The position numbers were made by a program, and so were the translations under genes. Shown here one piece after another: positions 52,623 to 62,500 of a DNA stretch of 64,000 nucleotides. Under the pieces are notes generated by a model, which saw nothing but the letters and a program-made list of their open reading frames with translations, was not told where the DNA came from and did no database searches. This DNA comes from M3007 sp040397785 (lineage in GTDB: Bacteria; Bacteroidota; Bacteroidia; Chitinophagales; Saprospiraceae): positions 6,267 through 70,266 of the forward strand of contig JBBAVI010000018.1 of NCBI GenBank assembly GCA_040397785.1, read 5' to 3'. Position 1 is the first letter of the stretch, and each line of letters opens with the position of its first letter.

Positions 52623-53366
52623 CTATTTAGGCATCCCTGCGCGTATCCAGGCATCTACTTGGTGAATGGTACACGAAGACAATTTAGCACCTCCTTTGGG
52701 CATTTTGTTGAAACCTGGCAGGTAAGCGATGTCACCGTACAAATCGCCGCTCAATCCAACCGCCTTCACGGTTTCGTAAGAACTTAGGTCAAAACCGCCG
52801 CCTGTGGTAGAATAAGTATGATGGCAACCCACACATTTATTATCCATTAAAGGTTTGATGGTATTGGTGTAGGTAATGCCTGTAGTATCGCAAGCACCAT
52901 AGTTTTCATTGCAGCTATTGTTGAGCGCTCCCTGATTGATCCATTTTTTCAGCAAATCAACTTGCGCAGTTGTCCATTTATCGGCTGGCGCTGGGGGCAT
53001 ACGATCTCCATTGTCGGTGGTCACAATCACTTTGTAAAGTTTGCTGTTGTTGGGATTAAACGCTTTGATGTTCTGCATAATTTTGGCGTAATCCGTGATA
53101 TACACGCCGTCTTGATGGGAAGCGGCATTGTGGCAACCTGCTTGTGCGCACTGTGAAATCAGCAGGGGCAACACCTGGTTTTGAAAATAAACGGTATCCG
53201 AGCTACAAGGAAAACCGCTTAGATCTACTGAATCAACCGGCACGAGGGTCGTGTCTTGTCCATTGGGGTCGGTTGGAATCAGGTTAGGCTCGTGTTTGCA
53301 AGCATTGGGGAGGAATGCTACAATTACAAGCACAAATAGGGTAAATGGGAAAAGGTGCTTTTTCAT
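52623..53366 (-). CDS. Cytochrome c-like lipoprotein with two haem-type motifs
   Basis: The 247-residue protein has a lipoprotein signal ending LPNAC (Cys23). It carries an unusual CAQAGCH motif (Cys73, Cys78, His79; CX4CH) and a standard CVGCH (Cys178, Cys181, His182; CXXCH). Two candidate axial methionines are in DRMPPAPADKW and FNKMPKGGAKL, each about 40-50 residues after its motif. It resembles the domains seen in planctomycete-type cytochrome c proteins of Bacteroidota. Electron transfer in the periplasm is the probable role; its partners are unknown. Two further cysteines (CNENYGACD) may form a disulphide. Confidence 0.75.
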   Translation of the reverse strand: MKKHLFPFTLFVLVIVAFLPNACKHEPNLIPTDPNGQDTTLVPVDSVDLSGFPCSSDTVYFQNQVLPLLISQCAQAGCHNAASHQDGVYITDYAKIMQNIKAFNPNNSKLYKVIVTTDNGDRMPPAPADKWTTAQVDLLKKWINQGALNNSCNENYGACDTTGITYTNTIKPLMDNKCVGCHHTYSTTGGGFDLSSYETVKAVGLSGDLYGDIAYLPGFNKMPKGGAKLSSCTIHQVDAWIRAGMPK

Positions 53367-53408
53367 CTTTTAAAAATATTAAAGACTAGAAAATAGAAAT
53401 GATTTGAA

Positions 53409-54569
53409 TTATTCCTGCATTAGATCCTTTTTCAAAGCGCCATCCAAAATGGAGGCGCCTTTTAGGACAAAACGGGTATTTTGAGGAAACGGGTTAGAAA
53501 AGCCCCAGAATCCATCCGATTGGCCGTTGGTGCTGAGTAATACTTTCCTGAATTCGACACTCGTGGCATCTTCTTTTTCCACCACGAAACAATAAACGGC
53601 TTCCCCTTCTTGTAAAATGGCAACATCGGGCAGGGCAGGCGATTGTTTACCGGAGTGTTCAATCAAAGCCGTCAAAGCCATGCCGGGCACAATTCCTTTT
53701 CCATCGGGCAGCGGCACATGGAGCGAAATTGTTTTGGTCTCGGCATTTAATTCTCGGCTGATATATTCCACGGCAGTGCGCATATCGGCATGTTGTCCGC
53801 CAGGAAATCGAATCACGACTGCTTGACCTTCCCGAATTTCGGCTGCATTTTGTGCAAAAACCTCCACGTGGGCGTGCAAATGTTCGTTGGCATTGATGAT
53901 GCTACACAGCAAATTGCCTTCCGTAATTACCTGGCCAATACTGATCGGAATTTCAGTCACATTGCCAGAAATGGGGGCTGTTACGTCAAAGAACGGACTC
54001 ATTTTTAATTGCTCAGGATCCTTCCATTGTTCGGTTCCGATGTTCAAATATTGCAATTTAGCAGCATTTCCGGCTAAATCAGCCTTAGCACGCAGGTATT
54101 TCGATTGTACTTCCTCCAGATTTTTGGAAGCACCTGCACTGGAGGTCTGTAAACTCCGCTGGCGTTCCAGTTCTTTTTCGAGAAATACCAAATCCGCCTT
54201 TGCATGCAAGTAGGCTTGTTCAATTTCAATTAAAGCGGTGGTTGCAATGCGAAACAGCACTTGTCCTTTTCTTACATTTTGGCCTTCGTGCACCAATACT
54301 GCTTCTACCCGGCCGGTCAGTTTAGCGCTCACAGCAGCCCGGTTTTGTGGTAACACGGCCACCATGCCGTTGGCTTGAAAGTTATTTGCGATGGTTTTCA
54401 CCATTGCAGGGCCCATTTCCAACGACATCATTTTTATTTGATCCCGGCTGAGGATAAGGGTTTCGGGTGTCGTGGTTGTTGGCTGTTGGGTTGTTTCTGG
54501 TGCGGTGGATGAAGCGCCACAGCCCGCCAGCGTTAAGTATAAAAACAAGACAAAAATTGCTTTTTGCAT
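53409..54569 (-). CDS. Efflux RND periplasmic adaptor (CusB/CzcB-type) lipoprotein
   Basis: From the ATG at 54569 the protein has 386 residues and a lipoprotein signal ending LAGC. The membrane-fusion protein order is present: a beta-barrel/lipoyl half with GRVEAVLVHEGQNVRKGQVL, an alpha-helical hairpin (about 130-195, LIEIEQAYLHAKADLVFLEK) and the second lipoyl half APISGNVTEIPISIGQVITE. The C-terminal beta-barrel and membrane-proximal domains follow. It links an inner-membrane RND pump to the outer-membrane channel. The pump gene is 98 bp upstream on the same strand. Nothing shows which metal is moved. Confidence 0.9.
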   Translation of the reverse strand: MQKAIFVLFLYLTLAGCGASSTAPETTQQPTTTTPETLILSRDQIKMMSLEMGPAMVKTIANNFQANGMVAVLPQNRAAVSAKLTGRVEAVLVHEGQNVRKGQVLFRIATTALIEIEQAYLHAKADLVFLEKELERQRSLQTSSAGASKNLEEVQSKYLRAKADLAGNAAKLQYLNIGTEQWKDPEQLKMSPFFDVTAPISGNVTEIPISIGQVITEGNLLCSIINANEHLHAHVEVFAQNAAEIREGQAVVIRFPGGQHADMRTAVEYISRELNAETKTISLHVPLPDGKGIVPGMALTALIEHSGKQSPALPDVAILQEGEAVYCFVVEKEDATSVEFRKVLLSTNGQSDGFWGFSNPFPQNTRFVLKGASILDGALKKDLMQE

Positions 54570-54667
54570 GATAAATATAGGTTTAAAACATGAATTTATT
54601 GCTTGAATTATGCCGGACCTGGAAAACGGACCGCTCAATCTGTAAAATGGGGCACTCAACCGAATAC

Positions 54668-57600
54668 TCATGGCGCCAATTGAATGACCGCTTGGTTCCA
54701 GTCATGCACTGCTTCCACCTTGTGCAGGCGCAAATCGAATACTGTTGAAATGGCCTCCAGATACTCATAGGCTGAACTTGCCCCGATTCTCCGTTCCGTT
54801 TCAGCTGCTTCTAACAGCGTTTGTTGTTGAGTTACGCCAAATGTTTGGAGCAATTGCAAACTTGCCTGGGCCGTTTGGGCGATTGCCAAAATATCATTTC
54901 TGTGTTTGCGCAGTGCCAGGGCTTGTTGTGCAGCCCGCGATTTGGCAATAAATACTTGTAATTGTCCCGCTTCTAATTGCGCTTTGTATGCTTTTTGTGC
55001 AATCGGGATTTTCAGACCTACATAAGCATTGGGCAGTAGGCGGTTATACGGATCAACATTCGTTACGACACCGAGGGTAAACGCAGGTTTGCTTTTCTGT
55101 TGGTAGGCCGTTTTTTCCGTTTGCATCAAATTCAAATCGGCTTGCCACAGGCTTCCGTACAGACTTTGCAAGGGCAAGGTATCTGGAAAAGGGCGCTGCT
55201 CAAACGACTTCGGGAGCACAATCGGGTTATCAGACATTCCAAGCAGCAGTTGTAACCCAACCTTTGCCGCTTCCAACTGATCTTTTGCTTGTTGGGCAAG
55301 GAGTTGTGCTTCCTGTGCGCGTGCCAGCGCGTGCAGCCGCGACACTTCCGAAATTGCTCCGGCCTTTTGTTCCAAGGCAGCCATGTTGGCAAAAGCCTTC
55401 AAAATACTGTCCTTTTGGTTCAATAATTGTTGCTTGGCTTGCCAATAAGTAGCATTTTCATACGTAAGTCGAACTTCCAGGCGCAGGCTTCGGGTAAATT
55501 GCTCCGATTCGGCGGTTGCGATACCGACACGCGCCTGTTGTACGGCTTTGTTGGCCCGCCGCAAGGCGGGATGCTCTAATTCTTGCAAAACGCCAATTTC
55601 GGGATTAAACGGGCCCCAAGCATACATCTGTAAAGGCGCAATTGCCTGGGTTGTCGGCATCAAAGCTGTTTCTTTTTGTATTTGCAGCACACCTTCCTGC
55701 ATGCCCGGATGTGTTTGCTGGGCGAGCCGAATGGCATCTGCTTCGCTCAATATTTGTTGCGCAGAGGAAACACCCGTAAAACCAAAAATCAGGCAGAGTA
55801 TCAACATTGGCATTCCTTTTTTGCGCCTTTTTGCTGCCCGTACCATGATCCATTCATACATCACTGGCAGCACAACCAACGTAAGCAGGGTCGCCGAAAT
55901 AAGTCCGCCAATCACCACCGTAGCCAGTGGTTTTTGTACTTCTGCGCCAGCCCCATGGGAAATAGCCATCGGTAAAAAGCCCAAAGAAGCCACAGTTGCG
56001 GTCATAATAACCGGCCGGAATCGGGTAAACACGCCTTTTAACACCCGTTCCCGGATGGTTTGGTCGGGATATTCGTGTTCGAGTTGTTTAAAATAGCCAA
56101 TCAACACCATACCATTGAGTACGGCTACGCCAAAAAGGGCGATAAAACCAACTCCGGCGCTGATACTAAAGGGCATATCGCGCAGCCAAAGCGACAACAC
56201 GCCACCTACTGCAGAAAATGGAATGGCCGAAAAAATAAGTAAACTCTCGCGAATACGGCCAAAACTCAGGTAAAGCAGCAATAAAATGAGCAACAGCGCC
56301 GCAGGAACCACCAGTGCCAGCCGCGCCGAGGCATTTTGCAGATTTTCAAATTGGCCCCCATAGGTAACGCGATATCCGATGGGCACCTTGATTTTTTGGT
56401 CCACCACCGCCTGCACTTCGCTTACGACCGATTGCACATCGCGGCCGCGCACGTTTAAATTTACATTAATACAGCGTTCACCGTCTTCCCTGAATACCGC
56501 CATAGGGCCGTCTTTTATTTCAATATTGGCCAATTCACGCAAGGGTACCATGACCCCCTTTGCGCCCATTACCTGCAACTTACCCAAGGACTCCAAGGGT
56601 TGTTGGGCATCATAGTTAAGGTTGACCACGACATCATACCGGCGGTTTTCTTCCAGAATAATCCCGGCTTTTTGCCCTGCCATGGCCATTCGGAGTACTA
56701 AATTAGCATCTGCAATAGAAACGCCATACCGTGCCAAGGCATCCCGACGCCATTCGACAAATATTTGGGGCAAACCCTCTGCTTTGGCTACACTTACATC
56801 TACTGCGCCCGGAATCCTATGGATGTTTTTTACAATTTGATTGGCGGTTGTAGCGAGGATTTCCAGGTCGTTGCCCAGCACCTTAATAATAACATCCGTT
56901 TTGGCGCCTGTCATTAACTCATTAAAGCGCATGGCGATTGGTTGCTGAATCGAGGTAAAAATACCCGGGATGCTATCTAAGACCAATTTGAGTTGGGCTT
57001 CAAAATCTTCCCGGTTTTTACAGCGTTGCCATGTATTTCGGTCGTGCATGGTGAGTACCATATCCATTTCTTCAATGCTCATGGGGTCCATTGGCACCTC
57101 TGAAGTACCGATTTTACCCGTACAAGTGTACACTTCTGAAGGAAAATTGTGCAGAATCTGTGCGCTGGCAACTTCTTCGCTTTTCACCATTTGGGAAAGT
57201 GCTGTGCCTGGTAGCATGCGCAATTCGATGACAAAATCACCTTCATCGAGTTGAGGGATAAACTCCCCGCCCATTTGCCGAAATAATAAAAATGCTCCAA
57301 TCAAAAGTACGATGGCCACACCCACTACCCAGCGCTTGTACAGCAAGGCCCATTCGATCACCGGGTTGTACACGCGCAGGAGTACACGCACGAGGCGATC
57401 AGAAAAGGTTTCCCGCCCGGAATGATCTTTTTTCAACAAAATGGCACTCATTGCCGGAACATAGGTTAAAGAAAGCAAAACCGCACCAGCCAGGGCAAAT
57501 ACCACCGTAAGTGCCATCGGTTTAAACATTTTACCCTCTATACTCGAAAGTGTCAGCAAAGGCAAATACACAATCAAGATAATAATTTGTCCAAAAAAGG

Positions 57601-58921
57601 AGGATTGTGCCATCCCACTTGCCCCTTCTTCCACAATTTTTTTGCGGTCGCCCCCTACCCTTTCGTGCAACAGCCGAATGATATTTTCTACAATAATAAC
57701 GGCCCCGTCTACAATTAATCCAAAATCGATCGCACCGAGGGACATCAGATTTCCGGAAACGCCAAAAGTCACCATGCAACCGATGGCAAAAAGCATGGCT
57801 ATTGGAATGACCGACGCAACAATTAGTCCGGCGCGTAAATGTCCCAACAAGAGCACCAACACAAAAATTACGATCAAACCACCTTCCATCAGGTTGCGAC
57901 TTACGGTTGCTACGGCCCGGTCTATCAGCAATTCTCGATCGAGAAAGGATTCAATTTTCAAACCAGGCGGCAAACTTTTCTCCATCGTTTTAAGGCGTTC
58001 TTTAACATTGAGCACCACTTGTCGAGAATTAGCGCCTTTGAGCATTAAAACAATACCCCCCACGGCTTCCTGATCATTTTGGGTAAGCGCGCCGTATCGG
58101 ATGGCACTCCCTTCCTCAATATCGGCAACATCTTTGACCAAAACAGGTATGCCCTGGTTCACTTTTACCAGTATTTGTTCCAAATCATTTTTGCCTTTTG
58201 CCACACCCAGTCCCCGGATAAAATAATTGCGGGCATCTTTTTCAATATAGGCAGCACCCGTATTTTCGTTGCCCGAAGCCACAGCATTGTATACTTCCTG
58301 CAAGGTTACGCCATTGGTTTGTAGCTGTTCGGGACGCACTTTTACGTGCCATTGTTTGAGATGTCCACCAAAGCTACTGATTTCGGCTACCCCTTCTACT
58401 CCGATAAGTTGTTTTTTTACCACCCAGTCTTGCACATCCCGCAGTTCCATCAGCGACCAAGATGTATCTGATGCCTGGATTGGTTTGATGACATATTGGA
58501 AGATTTCGCCCAATCCGGTGGTTACGGGGTTCATGGTGGGCACTCCAAAACTGGCTGGAATTTCATTGCGCACGGTTTGCAGGCGTTCATTTACTTGACT
58601 CCGGGCAACATACAAATCGACGGATTCTTTAAAATTGAGGGTAACAATACTCAAACCAAATTGGGAAACCGAACGTATATCCTCTAAGCCCGGGATGTTG
58701 CGCATGGCAATTTCGACCGGGTAGGTGACATATTGCTCCAATTCAATGGCTGAAAGATTGGGCGCCTGGGTGGCCACTACCACCTGATTATTGGTAACAT
58801 CGGGAATTGCATCGAGTGGGAGCCGCGTTAGCGAAAAGCCTCCCCACACGATCAACGCAAAGGTACCCAGCAATACGAACAAAGGGTTGCGTACTGCATA
58901 TTGGATAATATGCTGAATCAT
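54668..58921 (-). CDS. Heavy-metal RND pump (CusA/CzcA) fused to a TolC-like outer-membrane factor
   Basis: The 1417-residue protein is an RND pump (about 1-1030) followed by a TolC/CusC-like domain (about 1060-1417). The pump has the HME-RND features LPLDAIPDVTNNQVVV near the N terminus and the proton-relay acids Asp399, Asp405 and Glu412 in DFGLIVDGAVIIVEN. Twelve membrane segments in two blocks are visible. Met1037 begins a signal-like segment (MPMLILCLIFGFTGVSSAQQ) that joins the halves, so the second half is expected in the periplasm. SSAYEYLEAIST and coiled helices mark the OMF part. It uses proton entry to expel metal ions with the adjacent adaptor. The fusion occurs elsewhere in Bacteroidota. 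Confidence 0.93.
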   Translation of the reverse strand: MIQHIIQYAVRNPLFVLLGTFALIVWGGFSLTRLPLDAIPDVTNNQVVVATQAPNLSAIELEQYVTYPVEIAMRNIPGLEDIRSVSQFGLSIVTLNFKESVDLYVARSQVNERLQTVRNEIPASFGVPTMNPVTTGLGEIFQYVIKPIQASDTSWSLMELRDVQDWVVKKQLIGVEGVAEISSFGGHLKQWHVKVRPEQLQTNGVTLQEVYNAVASGNENTGAAYIEKDARNYFIRGLGVAKGKNDLEQILVKVNQGIPVLVKDVADIEEGSAIRYGALTQNDQEAVGGIVLMLKGANSRQVVLNVKERLKTMEKSLPPGLKIESFLDRELLIDRAVATVSRNLMEGGLIVIFVLVLLLGHLRAGLIVASVIPIAMLFAIGCMVTFGVSGNLMSLGAIDFGLIVDGAVIIVENIIRLLHERVGGDRKKIVEEGASGMAQSSFFGQIIILIVYLPLLTLSSIEGKMFKPMALTVVFALAGAVLLSLTYVPAMSAILLKKDHSGRETFSDRLVRVLLRVYNPVIEWALLYKRWVVGVAIVLLIGAFLLFRQMGGEFIPQLDEGDFVIELRMLPGTALSQMVKSEEVASAQILHNFPSEVYTCTGKIGTSEVPMDPMSIEEMDMVLTMHDRNTWQRCKNREDFEAQLKLVLDSIPGIFTSIQQPIAMRFNELMTGAKTDVIIKVLGNDLEILATTANQIVKNIHRIPGAVDVSVAKAEGLPQIFVEWRRDALARYGVSIADANLVLRMAMAGQKAGIILEENRRYDVVVNLNYDAQQPLESLGKLQVMGAKGVMVPLRELANIEIKDGPMAVFREDGERCINVNLNVRGRDVQSVVSEVQAVVDQKIKVPIGYRVTYGGQFENLQNASARLALVVPAALLLILLLLYLSFGRIRESLLIFSAIPFSAVGGVLSLWLRDMPFSISAGVGFIALFGVAVLNGMVLIGYFKQLEHEYPDQTIRERVLKGVFTRFRPVIMTATVASLGFLPMAISHGAGAEVQKPLATVVIGGLISATLLTLVVLPVMYEWIMVRAAKRRKKGMPMLILCLIFGFTGVSSAQQILSEADAIRLAQQTHPGMQEGVLQIQKETALMPTTQAIAPLQMYAWGPFNPEIGVLQELEHPALRRANKAVQQARVGIATAESEQFTRSLRLEVRLTYENATYWQAKQQLLNQKDSILKAFANMAALEQKAGAISEVSRLHALARAQEAQLLAQQAKDQLEAAKVGLQLLLGMSDNPIVLPKSFEQRPFPDTLPLQSLYGSLWQADLNLMQTEKTAYQQKSKPAFTLGVVTNVDPYNRLLPNAYVGLKIPIAQKAYKAQLEAGQLQVFIAKSRAAQQALALRKHRNDILAIAQTAQASLQLLQTFGVTQQQTLLEAAETERRIGASSAYEYLEAISTVFDLRLHKVEAVHDWNQAVIQLAP

Positions 58922-59071
58922 AATATTTTAAAAAGAAATTGAACAATTTGTACTGACTGTCAGAACAGAGAGCCAGACCTTAGAAACGGCGTGCCATCGT
59001 AGACGGCAGATCAAATACCCCATGCAAGCGTGCATTTTTTAGATGCAGCCTTCAACACAGCATTTGTTGTT

Positions 59072-59461
59072 TCAGGCAATTTTAGGTGGCTGAAAAATGC
59101 CGAACAGGGTTCCTTCGAGCAAAGGAAACTGATAGGTGGAGAAGTTGCTCTTTTGGCAGCGCGGTTCACAAACTTGCAACAAAAAAGGATCAACCAAAGG
59201 AGGAAGGGCACAAACCGATTCGGCGGCACTAAAATGCACACAACATAGCGGCATCTTTGAATGGCATTTATTGCCATCGGAGTGATGATGCCCATTTACC
59301 ACATAATGTATCCACAAAAACTGTGTGAAACTTATTTCCGGATTTAACTTGCGGTGCTCGGTATAATGCTGGAAAAGAAAAGGCAGTTTAGCCAGCTCGG
59401 CAAACAAGATGCCGCCGCTCGCTAAATGAAATGATAGTATGATAATCAAAAAACCTTTCAC
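59072..59461 (-). CDS. Small Cys/His-rich membrane-anchored protein upstream of the RND pump
   Basis: From a GTG at 59461 the protein has 129 residues (VKGFLIIILSFHLASGG); a TTG six codons earlier is possible. An N-terminal signal or anchor helix is followed by FLFQHYTEHRKLNPEISFTQ and FLWIHYVVNGHHHSDGN, then about 70 residues with six cysteines (KCHSKMPLCCVHF ... CEPRCQ). The QHYxEH---ISF-xFLxxHY segment is shared with small hypothetical proteins found beside Bacteroidota metal-efflux genes. Its His/Cys content suggests metal binding. It lies 150 bp upstream of the pump gene on the same strand, with its own promoter, and is probably the first gene of the efflux operon. Confidence 0.6.
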   Translation of the reverse strand: MKGFLIIILSFHLASGGILFAELAKLPFLFQHYTEHRKLNPEISFTQFLWIHYVVNGHHHSDGNKCHSKMPLCCVHFSAAESVCALPPLVDPFLLQVCEPRCQKSNFSTYQFPLLEGTLFGIFQPPKIA

Positions 59462-59466
59462 GGCTG

Positions 59467-59497
59467 CAAATGTATACAAAATAAGGGTAAAATCAAC
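59467..59497 (-). promoter_or_regulatory. Promoter of the small Cys/His protein and efflux operon
   Basis: TACATTTG (59467-59474, minus strand) is a perfect -7 box, with GTTG (59494-59497) exactly 19 nt upstream. Five bases, CAGCC, separate it from the GTG at 59461, so the transcript could be leaderless or nearly so. Confidence 0.6.
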
Positions 59498-59520
59498 ACG
59501 AAGCCTTCCAAAATACGATT

Positions 59521-62500
59521 TTATCTGCTTTGCGTTAATGCAATAGGCATTTCAACAAAGAAGTTGGTACCTTGATTCTCAATGGTTTCAAAATGAATAT
59601 TCCCGTCGTGCTGTTCGATAATTTTTTTGCAAATCGCTAAGCCCAAGCCGCTGCCGGAAGTTTTAGTCGTAAAGTTTGGTTCAAATACCCGCTGCTGAAT
59701 TTCCGCTGGAATACCGCCGCCATTATCGCCTATTTGCACCACGGCCATCTTATCCCGCCGATATAGAGACACCCGTATCTGTCCACGTCGATCGGAAGGA
59801 ATTGCTTGTATTGCGTTGATTACCAAATTATTAAACACCCGAATGAGGTGATTTTTATCGCCCAAAATATGGAAACGATCATTTGGCAACGTCAAATCGA
59901 GGTCAACATTTTTTTGTTCACTGAATAGGTCGTGTACATTTTCGACCACTTCATTGAGCACCATATCATGTTTTTCACGAATATCCAAGTTGGCAAACAT
60001 AGAGAATTCGGAGGCAATCTGCGCTAAAGAGTCGATTTGTTCAATCAAACGGGTGATGGCCTTGCGCAAGTATGCTGCGGCCTGTTCCGGATCGGAAGAA
60101 ACGCGCTCCAATTGTTGCATGGAGAGTTTCATGGTAGTGAGCGGATTTTTGATATCGTGTGCTACCTGTCTGGCCATTTCGCGCCATGCGCCTTCGCGTT
60201 CGAGCCGAATCATTTGCACTTTTGAATCCTCCAATTTATCCACCATGGTATTATAGCGGTCTACCAGAATACGTAATTCATCTTCTGGGTCGCCATCATA
60301 TTCGAGGGGTTCGTTTTTATCTTCGAGGCGCAGGAGGCGTATTTTATCCGAAATCAGGCGCACGGGTTTGATGATAGAACGCGCCAAAAGCAGCGTCACG
60401 ACATAGGCGATCAGAAGCAAAAACACATACAAACTGGCCAAAATGCCAATAAAATCCGATACTTCTGGCCCAGCCTTGGTTTCGCTTAACTGGTAGGGAA
60501 TTCCTAAATAGCCCAAAAGTTGATTTTGCCCATTGTGCAGCGGCATGTATTTGGTAAAAAACTTGAAACCGGCCACCTGTTCTGGCTCTACGCGTTCCGG
60601 CTGGGTGCTGTTGCGCAGGCTTGCGTAAGCCGCTGCATTCATTTTATTAGGCAGTACGGCTAAACCAGCCAGGTCTTTTTGCGTCGTAAATAACAAATCA
60701 CCGTTTTGTCCATACAAATTGGCATCCATAGACAAACTCGCAGCCATGGTATATAAGGTCCGCGGCAGTGTTTTGCGCATACTATCGGCCGAAAGGGTCG
60801 TGTTAAGCAACTGGGTTTTAAGGTTTGCCAGCACCGCCTCTGTACGGTAATCCAGGTTTGCACGCTCCGACTCTTTTGATACAGCCGTAAAATGCAGGTA
60901 CGTCATCAAACCAATGACTAAAAACGCCCCCCCCATCAAACTAACATTCCAGAAGTGTATCCGGCGCGCTAAAGAGCCCCCTACACTTAATTTAAATTTA
61001 AAATAATCGGGTAAAAACCCGAGGTAGGCATTTAACAAGGCCAACAAAAATAAAAACAGCGCACCAATTGTAAATAAAATAGAAAACAGGTAAATCTGTT
61101 TGTACCAGCCGCCCATCCTTCTGCCCACACTGGCGACCGTTTGGCCATCAGCACTTTTATACACGGCATCTAAACGTATGGGGTCGGTGCTTTTTACCAT
61201 TACAGCAGTGCCGTTCGCACTGGGTGTTTCCAGTACGCCAAAGTTGACCTGCCCTTGTTCTACAACCAGTTTTTTATTTTGTAATACGGCAAAATCATAT
61301 TGACCTAGGTGGTAGAGATTTTTATAAGGCGTATTATAAAACAGTTGTGCATACACCTGCGTAGGTGTCGGATAGTCGTGGTCGAAGAAGCAAAACACCC
61401 GTGCTGGTTGGGTGGGATCGCCCATTCGGAATGCCGAAAGTTGCAGCATATACCGAAATTTGCCTTCCTGGTCATGGTAATACCGAATACCCGGTGCATT
61501 TTCCAGGGGCTTGCCTTGTTCCCAGTTTTTTTGTACAATCAGTTCATAATTACCGGTTTGGCCTAAAAGCATGGGTTGTTGCTCTTTGTCAAAAGCAAAA
61601 ACATTGAGCCGGTAATGTTGAAACAGGTAATTTTCCTTAAAAATAAATTGATTGAAATAATTGTGTGCCGTTGCCTCTCCCGCCTTGAAGGGCCAGGGTT
61701 TAAGCAAGATGTTGAGTTGTTGTGAATCGCGCAACATCGCTGTATATACATCCTTTAAAAGCACTTCGGCCCCCATGACATCCCGTGGCTCGGCAAGTGC
61801 TTCTGCATAGGCGATACGCTCCGATTGTCCTTTCAATGCATTGTACTGATACAAAAAGAAAGAAGTAAAAAATGCAAAAAACAACATCCAAAGAATAATC
61901 CAACCAAAACCTGGTTGTTCCCAATGCACAAAAACATCGAGCAAAACGGCGTATAAAACTCCGAAAAAGGCAACAATTAAAAAGGACAGTACAAAACCAT
62001 CTGGCCAGATTGCACAACAAATAGAAAATGCCAAGCCCGCGCCAGCAAGCGATTTAATACGCTGCACACGCGACAACCCACTTTGCTGCAATATCAACGC
62101 TATACGTTGATTGAATAAAAATAGCCCCAACAACAACAAAATTAACCCAAGACCAGCCAATAAACTGTATGCATCGAGGTTAAGCAAATCATTAAAATTA
62201 AAATTAATGCGCTCCTGCATCACCAGTCTGCGAAAAACAGCCACGCTCAGCGGAATGCTGCACATGTTCAGTAAGTAGCCAGTACCAGCCAGTGCTTGTA
62301 ACAAAACGGGTTGTTTGGCAGAAATATATATCACCTGAAATGCCCGATGGAAAATAAGGATCAACCAAACGACCAACCCAATGTGGCATAACATATCTCC
62401 CAGGGATTGTCCTAGCCAGGAAGCATCCTTAAAAACCGGTTCGAATAAGGGCAAACTTCCAAACTCCCGGCCCGTAATATTCCATTTTAGGTTGAAGCCT

